NCBI GenBank assembly: GCA_002812745.2
Contig: NCSJ02000275.1
Coordinates: forward strand, 1-58,058
Origin: Scytalidium lignicola
Lineage: Eukaryota > Ascomycota > Leotiomycetes
Length of the DNA stretch: 58,058 nt
Direction: 5' to 3'
In this document: positions 1 through 10,795 of the stretch, in pieces
Position numbering within the stretch: position 1 is the first letter of the stretch
How the letters are laid out: every line of letters begins with the position of its first letter
Position numbers and translations under genes: made by a program
Notes under the pieces: generated by a model
What the model saw: the letters and a program-made list of their open reading frames with translations, nothing else
The model's database searches: none
Told to the model about the DNA's origin: nothing

Positions 1-1017
1 CTCGAAATCGTAGCACCCTTCGGATAAGAGGGTGGAATGCAGCAGTATCACACGAGCAGTAATTGCATGTTGAGTTGGCGTTAAAGAGGCCCGCCTAGGG
101 GAAATCTTCCGGTAGGCAAGGCAGATTGCAAGGCAGTAAGCTATATTTGTTCTCATTATTGTTCAGGAACCGGGCGTAGGGGTTCATTAATGGGGGGTTG
201 GTAGCCACGACACATTAAAGTTCGGATCTATTGCCCGGTTGGATCCACTCCAGAAGTGCAAACTTTATTAAAAATTTGAGGCTCTGGAATAATTCCAGGG
301 ATTTTATAATAATTTTTTTTCATATTCTNTTTTTTTTTATGTTAGAACCCTGGTACTAGACGATGAGCTAGGATATATCCACCAATCCTCTTTTTTTTGC
401 TTGGTCGTTTCTAAACGGTACTTTATAAACTATTCAGCCTCACGCTGCATCCTTCCCGTATTTTACGTTGTGTTGGTCTTGGTAACACACTATGAAAAGG
501 ACTATGAATTTTATTTGGTCATAAGAACCTCTTCATCAGTTTACTAGTTTCCGATGTCGTATAATATCCCCGAATGGAGTTCGACGGATTCCGCCAAAGT
601 GGGCATTAGCTTGCAGGACCGCCCGACTACAGTGTGTAGAAGAACCTAGTTCTCTGTAAATCACGCTGACAAGTTGTACATGTGGTGACACGTCCTGCAA
701 CATGGAGGCTAGATAAATATCGCAAAGATAGACCATGGTAGCAATATTCCCTCATAATCATAATTGGTGCGGCATTAGACATGAAGCAACCCAATTCTAA
801 CTTGGCTGTCGTTGGGGGCAGCGCGGTATGTGCGGGGGCTAAAAGGGATCTCAACTGAGCGAGAAAGGGGCTTTTTTTGGCTTGCTCATGGCCTTTGCAA
901 CTTGCAGTTTCTTTGGAAAATATGGGAAGATAATGCAAAACAATTCAAAAGACCATTGCCCATGGATATGGGCATAGTGGTGCTTCCACTAAACTTGGAG
1001 TCTCAGTGGAACTCCCA
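1..1017. other. Intergenic; no gene seen
   Basis: Only short overlapping open frames (up to about 100 codons) occur here on both strands. None shows a signal peptide, domain or splice-joined extension that I recognise. A T-rich stretch with a single N lies at 329. The segment is downstream of the F-box gene, so it probably holds its 3' UTR. Confidence 0.5.
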
Positions 1018-3184
1018 TCACTGCCCAAAGTAGTAGCCCAAGCCAATATCCATATGCATAGGTTTTTCTTTCCATGCCCAAGCTAAGCAAGCAGTATGAG
1101 CTCTGCCTTGAGTGTGATTTTTAGTTGTGTCCGTTGTTGTTCGTGCAACTTGGGCAATATCCATGTTAGCCACATAGCCAGATGGAGCTCGTCCTTTTCC
1201 CTTCCTATCAAGCTCAAGAATCACGGTCCTATGATCTTCCTCCACGTCGATATATTTTTTCCCTTCAGGTGGTCTTCGATTAGCCACGTTTCCATCCTGA
1301 TGAGCATACAGCTGGCTTCGACACTCTGTCAACCCCTGAAGTTTGATTGCTGGGTCAAAACTTATGAAGATAATGGCTTGAGGTGCTGCACTTCCACCAG
1401 TAACGTAAACAAGAGATCGTTCATCTGCAGTGCCTTCAACATTGCCTAAATGCGAAGGAGGATTGAGCAGTTTGTAAATTGCATCTAGTTCCGGGTTCGG
1501 AGCCTCAGGGTCTTGAGAATCTGGCCAAAACTTGAGTGGAGTCTCTTGGTACATCTCCATCAACGCACTGTCAAGGTCTTCGCTCAGTGGTCGAATAAGC
1601 CCGGCATTCGGATGTCCATCAGGATATCGAACTGGCGGTCCAAGTTTCCGAGACCGACAACGTAAACGGAGTCTCTGTGCTTGGTGCCAGTCGGTAGGAA
1701 GAGGATCATCAACCAAGTCCAGGAATGTGTTTGAAGAAGTTTCATAATAACGTAACCGACTTTTAGCAAGTGTAAAGGTTGGCTGCAAGGAACCATCGTC
1801 CCCACGGTGAGTATTCTGAGGAAGGCGTGGTGGCGCTTCTAGATGGTTAGGATGATCATCAGGGGCTAGTAATTGGACTATCGGGTCGTTCGGTAACGTC
1901 GATATGTTGTATTTTATATCTGACGAGGTAATCTCTGTAGAAAATGAGGAACTAGAATTAGTAGTAATATTTGCGTCGTTTAAGGAGACCTCTACACTTT
2001 CTCCTATTGGGGACTGCCGGAAGTCTATCTTCGTGGTGTAGTAGGTCCGTTGGCTCTTGCTAGACCCTTGATACCACTCTTTACGAGATTCGATAATTCT
2101 AATCTCTCCAGTGACTTCATCAACATCAAGGCGAAGATTGGTCCAACGATCATCAATCGGCCCTTCTTGATGCTGTCTTCTCCACATCCTCTCATCCTGA
2201 GTCTTCTGGCATAGCTCCCGGCATGGAGAGGCCAGTGGAAACCGTACGCAATGGTAGAATGACGTCCAATCTATTTCCTCAACTTCGAAAGATGTCTGAT
2301 TGGAAAGAGCATAAAAGTAACCACTGTGGAACTCGAAACACACGGTTGAGCCAATTTCTGAACCCACCAAATCGGTTAGGTGGACTTTGTAATCAAACCA
2401 TCTCTTATAGCGGAAATCATAGCCAGTGATAACCCATCTCCTATATCCATCGGTTCCAATATCTGAGTGCGTTCCAAAATAGAGATATTCAGAATTATGT
2501 CTGACAAAAATCTTTTCTGAAGAGTCTAGCTCATAGACCAGTAGGATTAAGCTTTTCAAAGGATTAAAAGCAATGAGCCAGGCTGTAGAGTCCTCTCCCA
2601 TAGATGTGTAAAGGCAGGAGATTATACCGTCCGAGTAGTATAAGACTTGAAATAAACCTGTACTGCCGTCATCGACATCCTGTAAAGCATAACTAAGAAG
2701 TCTTGGTATATGTATAACAATCTCATAGCAGCTAGAGTTGTGCAGGTCAAGCATACGAATTTTATCGTCAAGAGTGTAACATAAGACCCCGTTACAATAA
2801 ATATATGCATCTCCAAAGCCTATAGTTGCCGCTATAAAGGGACGCACTGAAGAAAATGCCAGTCGTCTTTTAGCCAGCCGTCGAAGTGCCGAGGCATAAC
2901 CCCGGCCTGAAGCTAATGCTATCTGGGCTTCTTTTGAGTATCTAGCTTTGGACTGTAGAAGAAGTTAGATGGTGACCAGGACGATTGAATACATTTAGTA
3001 TGTTTGTTACAGGAGAAGAGAGATGATCTCTTCATACCTGAAGGATTGACTTGCAGACGCTCTCATTTGTGAGCATGAAATACAAGGCTTTACAGCTACA
3101 GCCAAGATCATACACATCATCGAAGCTGATATCCGCAGCAATATACGTCAACAATTCATACGGCAACGATAGCAAGCCGAACAT
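1018..3184 (-). CDS. F-box domain protein, 693 aa, two exons
   Basis: Exon 1 is 3184..3038 (49 codons) and exon 2 is 2952..1018. The intron 3037..2953 has a GTATGA donor, a CTAAC branch point and a CTACAG acceptor, and joins in phase 0. Exon 1 encodes a canonical F-box start (LLSLPYELLTYIAADIS, then a CSCKALY core) at residues 3-48. Such F-boxes bind Skp1 in SCF ubiquitin ligases. The rest is a long substrate-side region rich in aromatic residues (about residues 90-300), reminiscent of the beta-propeller-like body of fungal F-box proteins, followed by a charged low-complexity tail. The open frame alone looks as if it starts near 2847, but that position is GTG and the frame continues into exon 1. 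The substrate is unknown. F-box assignment is fairly secure; the body fold is inference. Confidence 0.75.
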
Positions 3185-5016
3185 GAGTCTTCAAATAGCA
3201 GGCGTTATCCTAATCTATCATTAACATAGTGCAGCGGAGGATTGAAGACGAATATCTTTTTCATAGGGCGGATATGGACTGGTGGTGGCTGGAAAGAATA
3301 TGATGAAAGGAAGTTTTAACGCAAGGCTGGCTGCTGGTTGGCTAGTTGGAGATGCAGGAGAAGAGCGATATCGCAAGACTTTGTCATAAGATCCAGTACT
3401 AGCTCAGCAGGATCTCAAGTACGATTTTATAAGAAAACGGAATTAAGAGGCTCAAAGTACAAGGCTGAAGACACCTGGAAGGGGCTTAGACTAGTGGAGA
3501 AGAGCAGGCATGGCGACAGAACAAGCATCTTGGCCGCCTGGTTCGGGGAGGTGTACAGCAGTACATGTCTTAGAACCTGGAAGACAAGCAGGTTATGCGG
3601 CTCTGTAGGAGTCCTGTAAAGGTCAATGTGCTATGCGTTGTTGGGACCACCATGCATGCATACTAGGAATGAAGACATAGAAGAGCCTCCAGAGGGGTTT
3701 ACAAAAACAAAGGTAGCACGCTAGTACGTATTAGGCACTAAGTGCCAACTGCAGTCAGGTTGCAGGGAAAGCAGGTACTCGGAGGAGGAGGCCTCGGAGG
3801 CGTTGGTAATAGTACAGTATCAGCTACTTACTGTAACCCAACCAACGTCGCATCATTGATTACTGTATTAACGCGGCTCAACTCACAAAATCACGCCTTA
3901 GAGGGGAACGCCACACCCTTGTCTCATGTAATATGCCACGGGATCGGGATCTACACGGTATTACAGTAACTTACCGTTCTGATGACAACATAAGTGAGTT
4001 GTGATCTTCCTTCTTGATTAGGATGCTTTAAACCTCACACCCTGGTCCTTGCCCGATAACATCGCATCCGAATGGCGGTCTGAGAGCCGATGCAGAGCCG
4101 CACGAAGGTTGCATTCGATCTCCTGCTTTGCTGTTTGGCGTCTGGCGTCTCTTCCTCCATTCATTACAAAATCCAGGCAGACAAATACTGGCGAATCATT
4201 GCTGCCGATCAGCCCGCTTAGCTTTTAGTAATCCCCATTTCCTTTGTGCTATAATTAAAACAGTTTTACGCAAAAAATGAGNAAAAAAAAGAGGCAAAAA
4301 TACGAGGGAAAGATAAGATCGGGCAGACATTCACTGATGAGGCTCTAACAGGCTCAGGAGTCTAGCCCAACACGAGCTTTTCTGGAGATCGAAAAAAATG
4401 GCGAATATCATTAGCTGCACCTCGCCAAAAGCAGAAGGAAGCTTTCCGTTATGGATGGGTCTAGATCAATATCAGAGATCATATAACACTCTGCATCCAT
4501 TCAAAACTTGCTCAAATAATGAGGCTGAGTCTTTGCCGGTGTTTGATCTGCAACTATTAAGTGACACGTGCAAACACCGAAATGTTCCACAATACCGATA
4601 TGTACTAGAAGAATGCTATCGTGATTGCCACATCTCCCTTCAGCCTATGAATCGAGTGGTCAGCATTGGATACACAAGGAGATGGGAGCTTGGCTGTCCA
4701 TGTTGGACTTGGCTCGATAGATCACACGTTAGCCATAACCTTGTTTCAGGTAGGGGGGGGCCTTTGTCGTCATATCAACTATGAGTTTTGAGCCTCATTG
4801 TGGTTGCACACTCTCACTCCTCCCTCCTCTGTTTTGACAAGGCCCTTGAATGAAAGATTAGAGGTTCAGACGCCAATGTTGGAGTGATAGCAAACACTGT
4901 AAAAATGGCAGTAGAGGAAGTGAATCCGCATTATTCACTTATACTCTGTCATACCTATATCGGGTCACTGCATATTTTATATACTATCGAAAGGTGTTTC
5001 AATACCTAACACGACA
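3185..5016. other. Intergenic 1.8 kb; no convincing gene
   Basis: The longest open frames are 3338..3619 (+, 93 codons) and 4398..4784 (+, 128 codons). Neither shows a recognisable domain, signal peptide or spliced extension. The 4398 frame has scattered Cys and Trp but no pattern. A single N before an A run sits at 4282. It lies between the divergently facing 5' end of the F-box gene and the 3' end of the aminotransferase. Confidence 0.4.
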
Positions 5017-6330
5017 TCATACTAGCAGTTTCCCGTACAGAGTCACAAACTCCTGTATAACACCGACAGTTCTTTCCACATCTTCATCCGTGTGTTTGAT
5101 ATTCAAACACAAGAAACCTCTTCGACCCATATAGATATTCCTTTCCAACAAATAAAAGAATAGGATGCTACCTAACATAGCTGCTTGCTGCCCAGCAAAG
5201 TGTATCCCGATCAAACTTCCTACACCAGTAACCTTCATATTCTTGGCACCATTCGTAGTCAACACATCATTGATCTTCACTCTTAGCCTATCGCCTCGGT
5301 CATTCATATCCTTGAATACTTCTGGTGTCAAAAGTTTCGCCCCTGCAACGCCTGCTGCCATCGTCACAATATTGTTATTAAATGTCCCCGAGTGAGTTAG
5401 TGCATCCTTGCGACTAGGATCAAATCTCTGCATGATCTCGGCTTTACCTCCAAAGCATCCGAAGGAGTTTCCACCCCCGAGATATTTCCCTGCTGTCATG
5501 AGGTCGGGGTAGATTTCAAGCACACCCTGCGTACCTCCATAAGCTAGACGAGAGGTCATGACTTCGTCGAAAATGAGAAGGGCGCCTATCTCCGAGGCTA
5601 TGCTCCTGAGGTACTGCAGAAATTCTTTGCTACCGGGGATGGCTCCTCCGGATCCTTGGACGGGTTCTACCAGTATTGCCGCTATAGATTTGGGGTTTTG
5701 AGAGACAATATCTTTGACAGAAGATATAGAGTTGAACTCTGCAATCAAGAAATCATGGGGAAGATTCATTGGATTTGATCCACCTTTGAAGCTGAATCCT
5801 GATCCATGATATCCATTCTCAAAGACTATGATCTGCCAAAGATAAGCTTCAAGTTGACAGGAAAAGTAAGAAATGAACCTCACCTTCTTCCTTCCAGTAT
5901 AAGCAATAGCCAATGCAGTAGCCATCAAATTTGCCTCCGTCCCGGAATTGCAAAATCGTACCATCTCTAGACACTTGAAACGGCTGGTTATTGCTTTTGC
6001 CAATAGAGCTTCATACTCATTATTGCCACCAAAGTTGAGACCCTTCTCTAACACGGTTTTGATAGCACTGATAATGGGCTCACATGATTTCCCATATATT
6101 CCTGCACTGTATTCACTAACTAAATCTAGATAGACATCTCCATCAACACTTGTGATCGTGTTATCCTTCCCACTGGCAAATACCAGGGGAAATGGTTCAC
6201 TGTACAGAACAGTACGAGTGTTGCCTCCCGGAAGGACAGTGGATGCTTCTTCGAAAATTACTTTCGACTTCGAATTTCTAGAAACATATTGGGAAATCAA
6301 GTTTGAATATATTTCCTCGGTGCTAGCCAT
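5017..6330 (-). CDS. Aminotransferase class III, glutamate-1-semialdehyde 2,1-aminomutase-like, 420 aa
   Basis: This is a PLP-dependent fold-type I enzyme. Visible motifs are the phosphate-binding RFCNSGTEANL, the cofactor Asp in LLIFDEVMTSR, and the Schiff-base Lys in TAGKYLGGG followed by FGCFGGK and HSGTFNNN, a pattern closest to GSA aminomutases. Exons are 6330..5884 and 5832..5017. The intron 5883..5833 (GTGAGG...GGCAG) is 51 nt, a multiple of three and free of stops, so the unspliced frame is also open. Splicing joins TGRKK to IIVFENGYHGSG, the expected class III spacing. I chose ATG 6330, where family similarity begins; an open frame extends to 6390 but has no ATG there. Fungi make 5-aminolevulinate from glycine, so a haem role is unlikely and the substrate is unknown. 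No partner gene lies beside it. Confidence 0.8.
   Translation of the reverse strand: MASTEEIYSNLISQYVSRNSKSKVIFEEASTVLPGGNTRTVLYSEPFPLVFASGKDNTITSVDGDVYLDLVSEYSAGIYGKSCEPIISAIKTVLEKGLNFGGNNEYEALLAKAITSRFKCLEMVRFCNSGTEANLMATALAIAYTGRKKVRFISYFSCQLEAYLWQIIVFENGYHGSGFSFKGGSNPMNLPHDFLIAEFNSISSVKDIVSQNPKSIAAILVEPVQGSGGAIPGSKEFLQYLRSIASEIGALLIFDEVMTSRLAYGGTQGVLEIYPDLMTAGKYLGGGNSFGCFGGKAEIMQRFDPSRKDALTHSGTFNNNIVTMAAGVAGAKLLTPEVFKDMNDRGDRLRVKINDVLTTNGAKNMKVTGVGSLIGIHFAGQQAAMLGSILFFYLLERNIYMGRRGFLCLNIKHTDEDVERTVGVIQEFVTLYGKLLV
5833..5883 (-). other. Stop-free 51-nt intron of the aminotransferase gene
   Basis: The donor is GTGAGG and the acceptor GGCAG. Length is 17 codons with no stop, so retention would insert 17 residues (VRFISYFSCQLEAYLWQ) next to the active-site FENGYHGSG segment. 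The inserted residues have no counterpart in the family as I know it, which supports splicing. Confidence 0.75.
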
Positions 6331-7211
6331 TATGACTCGATTGCGGGGGAGATAGGGATACCCACTAATCTCCGCGTAAATATATACCACAACTTTGAAT
6401 ATGAGATCAGAGAACTTGATTAGATCTTGGGTAAACAGAGAACAATAAAATATTGGGTTATAGTTGAAAGTGGAGCTTCGAAAAACTTGTATGAGTTGTT
6501 GGAAAAGCGTGGATCATTAGATAACTGAAGTTACTAGTGAAATCGGTGATATGGCCCACTATTGAAGGATCAAAGATGTTGCACTGCTTGACAAATCACA
6601 TATCATAACGTTCACAGAATGGATGAGTCAGTCACTAACCAAAAGGCTATGCACAGGAATATGAATGCGATGTGGTAGAGCAAAAGGTTTTACTATATTG
6701 GGAGTTTTTATTAGGCTCTTCTTATCGAATCAATTTGAAGATTGCTGGCGTGGAGAATTTAGGAAAGAATGATAAAGGGAATGTCAACTTTGTTCACTTC
6801 AATATGTTGTCATAAAGTTGGCCACATACTACTACATAAACTATTACAAATGCATCCGTGTTAGCCTTCAGATATCAACCCTTTTACTATTCACAGATAT
6901 CTTCATTGCTGACTAGTGGAGGAGAGGATGTTGAACGTCGGGGTTATTAGAATTGCTAAAAAAGGACAAACTGGTATAGACCATCACATATCATACTAAG
7001 AACCTGACGAACAAACACCTTTATTGAAATGCTATAAGCCGAAGGGTCGATCGAGTATCATGCCTTCATGTCCCAATTTTTTGCCCCCTTCATATCCCTA
7101 TACCGCAATATGACAGAGAACCAATACGGATGGGTACAAACATACAGCCGATCCCCAAATACCAGCAAACACCGATAGCCTCCGTCCTCCGCATACACTG
7201 AGGCGAGCCGT
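6331..7211. other. Intergenic; no gene seen
   Basis: AT-rich sequence holding the upstream region of the aminotransferase and the 3' region of RPS24. The two open frames at 7058..7323 (-) are read-through of the last RPS24 exon and its 3' flank in other frames. I see no other gene. Confidence 0.5.
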
Positions 7212-7785
7212 CTATTCCTTCTTCTTCTTTGCACCCTTGACCTTCGCTGTTCCACGTAGAGTCTTTTGTCTGTTTTTGCGTTGTTTGCCTATAATCCAAT
7301 ATCAGTATCAACGACAATTCCATTCAGGCATATCACAGAAGTGTTATCAACATACGTTGTTGTCTGCTTGCTCTCTCAACCTTCGTGGCAAGACCAATTC
7401 TGATTAATCTGTACTGAGGCTCGAACTTCTTCAATGCCTCTGGCGAGTCGTAGACAAGAGCAAATCCAGTTGTCTTTCCACCACCGAATTGAGTCTGGAG
7501 ACCGAAGACGTTTACTTGCTCCTTGCTGGCCTTGTACATCTCAGCGAGCTTGCCTCGTAATTCATCCTTGGAGATGTTGGCACGGTTTGGGTGAAGGATA
7601 TCACTATTTGAAAGACGTTAGAATTCCCATCCTTCCAATGCAAAATTCTACGTCCATCCGAAGAGTTTTTGAGATCTCCGCCAGGTACAAGGGAGACTTA
7701 CACAACCATCTGCTTTCGGCCCAAGANGAGGGTTGCGGATGAACTTGCGCGTTCGCAGCGTTACGGGTTGTTCGCGGTCCGCCAT
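7212..7785 (-). CDS. RPS24: 40S ribosomal protein eS24, 135 aa, three exons
   Basis: eS24 is a component of the small ribosomal subunit. Exons are 7785..7702, 7603..7356 and 7288..7212, with donors GTAAGT and GTATGT and acceptors ending TAG. The joined product reads [24 protein letters not shown], then [31 protein letters not shown] and a Lys/Arg-rich tail ending KGAKKKKE, which matches eS24 end to end and in length. The N at 7727 in exon 1 must be removed: without it the frame runs P-L-L-G-R-K-Q, with it the frame breaks. So the N is a spurious extra position. The gene is head-to-head with the EFM3-like gene, start codons 318 bp apart. Confidence 0.95.
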
Positions 7786-8103
7786 CTTCGCAGTTTGTGA
7801 GTGATCGATCCGAAAGTCTGCCTACGACAAATATCGAGACAGATGTCGGATTTATGTCGATGGTCGCTGACGATTGAGGGTGCGAAACTTACAATTCGAG
7901 ATGGGTATCGAAAATACGACGCTAGTCTTCATTGGTTAGCGAGTATGCTGGAATTTTTGTGTGAGGGCGAAAACCCTATGTTGGTGCCTTGAATATTAGG
8001 TAAAAGTTATCAGGATTTCAGTAGACTCGTTTCATTCTGCCTCTATTCTACAAAATAATAAGCTTGATGAAGGAATGAGTACTTCAATGAGCAGTTACCG
8101 GAT
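7786..8103. promoter_or_regulatory. Shared RPS24 / EFM3 upstream region
   Basis: This 318 bp separates the two divergent start codons. It contains AACCCTA at 7972-7978, resembling the telobox/Tbf1 element seen at ribosomal protein promoters in many fungi, and a CCAAT-type CATTGG at 7931. The 63-codon open frame at 7801..7992 lies in this region and looks non-coding. Element function is inferred from motif resemblance only. Confidence 0.4.
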
Positions 8104-9221
8104 ATGGAAACCCAGCTGTCATTCTCGGCCAGACAGCAGCTCGATCGATTTTGTCGCCAGTACCTGCAGCTCCAGCTCGCTCTTGACTATCCGGATGATG
8201 AGCACCTTCGTAAGACGGAATTTCAGAATGCTATTTTCGTCAGGCTTTTCAGTAAGGGTGCTGTGCAATATGGACCACTTCCACGGTACCAATTGAAAGT
8301 CTTGAAAGAACTTACAAAAAGAATTGAACAAAGCATTGTTGACTGGGAAGAAGAAGTATGCCAAGTCTTATTTATCAATGCGCGCAAGTTAGGTTGAAAT
8401 CNTTTTTTTCTTCAGAACTATTCTGACCGCTTTCGATGCTCCAGAGTGTCTCTGATGAACTCATGGATTATTTTTCTTCCTTGTTTACTTATGATATTCC
8501 ACCCGAGGTAATTGCCGTTCAGCAAAAATCCTACGTGACATATACCCTTGGTTCTTTTCCCTTTGATGATCAGCTGTGTCCTGAAATTACCCTCCTTGAG
8601 GCTCGAAATCTCATTTCAGGAGCTGGCACCACAGGTCTTCGGACTTGGGATGCTGCCCTCCATCTTGGAAATTACCTATTTGCAAACAAAAAGCTTATCG
8701 AGGGGAAATCTGTCCTGGAATTGGGTGCAGGGCCAGGCTATGTCTCTATACTTTGCGCCAAGTATCTGAAGGCAGCTCATGTTATTGCCTCAGATGGCTC
8801 TGATGATGTTGTGGCAGAGTTACCCACCAATTTCTTTATAAACGGGCTACAGGATACAACGCACATAGTTGCAAAGGAGCTTAAATGGGGCCATGCTCTT
8901 CTTGGTGGTGAACATCCTGAATGGAATGAAGGACGCCCTATCGACATCGTCATTGGAGCAGATATCACTTATGACGATTCTGTCCTTGGTAAGCTGGTAG
9001 GAACTTTCGATGAGCTATTTACTCTATATCCCAAAGTTACTATCCTAATTGCGGCAGCGGTTAGGAATCCAACAACTTTGGAGAAATTCGTGGGGATCTG
9101 CCATATCAAAAAATTCACTATTAAGGAGGAGAATATTCCTATTATGCAATCAATCGACCAGAAAGGGCCGTTCTACTCAAACAAGGTACCGATGGTAATT
9201 TATCACATTTCAAGACTCTAA
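8104..9221 (+). CDS. EFM3: Protein-lysine N-methyltransferase EFM3-like (FAM86 family), 342 aa
   Basis: Class I SAM-dependent methyltransferase. Yeast Efm3 and human FAM86A methylate one lysine of translation elongation factor 2. Exons are 8104..8355 and 8445..9221. The 89-nt intron starts GTATGC and ends GCTCCAG, joining phase 0 as WEEE to SVSDELM. An earlier AG at 8415 would put an in-frame TGA at 8424, so 8444 is the acceptor. The N-terminal helical part (PRYQLKVLKELTKRIE) is the FAM86-type extension. SAM-binding motif I is VLELGAGPGYVS at about residues 174-185, followed by VIASDGSDD and the catalytic-face GADITYDD. Length matches yeast Efm3 (339 aa). The N at 8402 falls in the intron's polypyrimidine tract and is harmless. 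Confidence 0.85.
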
Positions 9222-9627
9222 AAATATTTGAAGAGAGATACGAGATAAAAATGCCGGGAAAGTCTTGAAGATGTGTGATTATATGGTCTTAATAATGTCC
9301 CAGTATATCGAACCGATGCTACTGTATCCGGTAGTATGTTCGTCTATATACTTACTAAGACTAAACTTGTATTAGATGTTAGATTAAGAGAAACGCAAAA
9401 GAGAAATCGTAAACGTAGATACGTCAGGCGATTAGCATAGACATGACATCAACAGTGCCCTCGCAACTCATAATCTCATAACTCATAACTTTGAGAACGT
9501 ATCTCAAATCCCAAGAAACCCCAACGCCTGCAAAACCATCCCAATTCACGGCTGTGCTCTGTTAGTAGAGGATCTCATTCAAAAGCGGCTAGTGTTCTTT
9601 TCAAGTACCTTTGTAGCTTGGACTAAT
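9222..9627. other. Intergenic between convergent 3' ends
   Basis: About 400 bp of AT-rich sequence between the stop codons of the methyltransferase (+) and the small secreted protein (-). It probably holds both 3' UTRs. No further gene is seen. Confidence 0.5.
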
Positions 9628-10008
9628 CTATAAAACGAGACCACCGACAATAGCGCCCATACCTAATACTCCTCCCATCATTGTGTGAATCGTCCATCTC
9701 CGGGCATCATCAGGAATCTCCGTTCCTCCCGGTAATATTGGTTCATGTGTTCCACAATGCGTTTGCCCACCGAGCGTAACACAAGAGAAATATGTAGTCT
9801 GATGATACTTCTCTTGTAACCTTGTATCCACTTCTTCTAGTGAGGGCGGGGTTGTGATAGTAGGCTCAGAAGATGAAGATAAGGCTGAGAAGGCTGATGA
9901 GAAGGCTGACGCGATCTCGGTAGGAGTTGCCGAGGTTTCCGCCGCGGGAATAGCGATCACCAGCGCAATTAATGCGTGGAAGAGAATGAGGATTTTGAGA
10001 AAGGCCAT
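9628..10008 (-). CDS. Small secreted or membrane-anchored protein, 126 aa
   Basis: Single exon. It has an N-terminal signal peptide (hydrophobic run LKILILFHALIALVIAIPA), a Ser/Thr/Ala-rich stalk (residues about 24-55), a compact segment with two Cys (YFSCVTLGGQTHCG, about residues 73-86), and a C-terminal hydrophobic stretch (GGVLGMGAIVGGLVL). The layout suggests a surface protein held by a C-terminal membrane segment or GPI signal. Small proteins with a YxSC...HCG core and this architecture recur in mould genomes without an assigned function, as far as I recall. The start is fixed by the signal peptide. It stands alone, with 0.8 kb upstream to the coilin-like gene. Confidence 0.7.
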   Translation of the reverse strand: MAFLKILILFHALIALVIAIPAAETSATPTEIASAFSSAFSALSSSSEPTITTPPSLEEVDTRLQEKYHQTTYFSCVTLGGQTHCGTHEPILPGGTEIPDDARRWTIHTMMGGVLGMGAIVGGLVL

Positions 10009-10795
10009 TCTTGATCTTCTTAGAAGCGAGTGTATGTTTATAAATTAAGGAAGCCAGATGAAGGGGGAGATTTGTAGTCTTAAGAGTGACAATATACGTC
10101 TTGGACAAGTGGGGGAGGTGTGACGGATTTATTGGTCTGGAAAATGCGGGAGATGCTGCATGTCGATAAGGGATAGGCAATGCACCCCTGGCATCATGCT
10201 TTGGTGTTGGCTCATAATGATTCTTGGAAGACAACACAGAAGACTTCCTGAAACACATTGATGTATAGTAGTATATGTAAGAAGGATTTCATAGGAAATA
10301 GGTCCTCCGAAACTCTAGTTTCAGAATTTGGAAGAATGGTAAATTTTTGATTCCTTTCCGAACAATAGAAACGACTCAACGAGGGGTATCAGAGCCGCTA
10401 AACTAAAAATAGTGATGTATCGTAATTGTAAGCCTGTAAGCAAGTGGTGCATGCATGAGCATTGACTAAATAGGATGAACTATAATATTGTACCAAGGCC
10501 TGACTATGCACACATATTTCCCTCTGCTTTTATGCGCGCTATTCTCAAGTAACGCTGTTTGTTTGACTGAGTAAAAAGGGGTTATAATGGAGAAGAGGTA
10601 GGGCGACATAAGGAAAGAAGGACTGTCGAAAGAGACGGAGTGATATGAAATTCAGACTCTCGGCGATATTGCTTCTAATCAATACTCTTTAGGTGTATTA
10701 ATATACGCGAATTATAGCGAATATATTAACGCTTCAGCTAGCTACTATTCATGATGATTACCGGTGGCAGCCGTATAGTGATGACATGATCAAAG
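10009..10795. other. Intergenic 0.8 kb; no gene seen
   Basis: Upstream region of the small secreted protein and 3' flank of the coilin-like gene. The 130-codon frame 9866..10258 (-) overlaps the secreted-protein gene out of frame and is a shadow. Confidence 0.5.

Noticed and set aside
8416..8444. Earlier acceptor (AG at 8415) for the EFM3 intron
   Set aside because: It places an in-frame TGA at 8424 when read into the conserved exon 2 frame.
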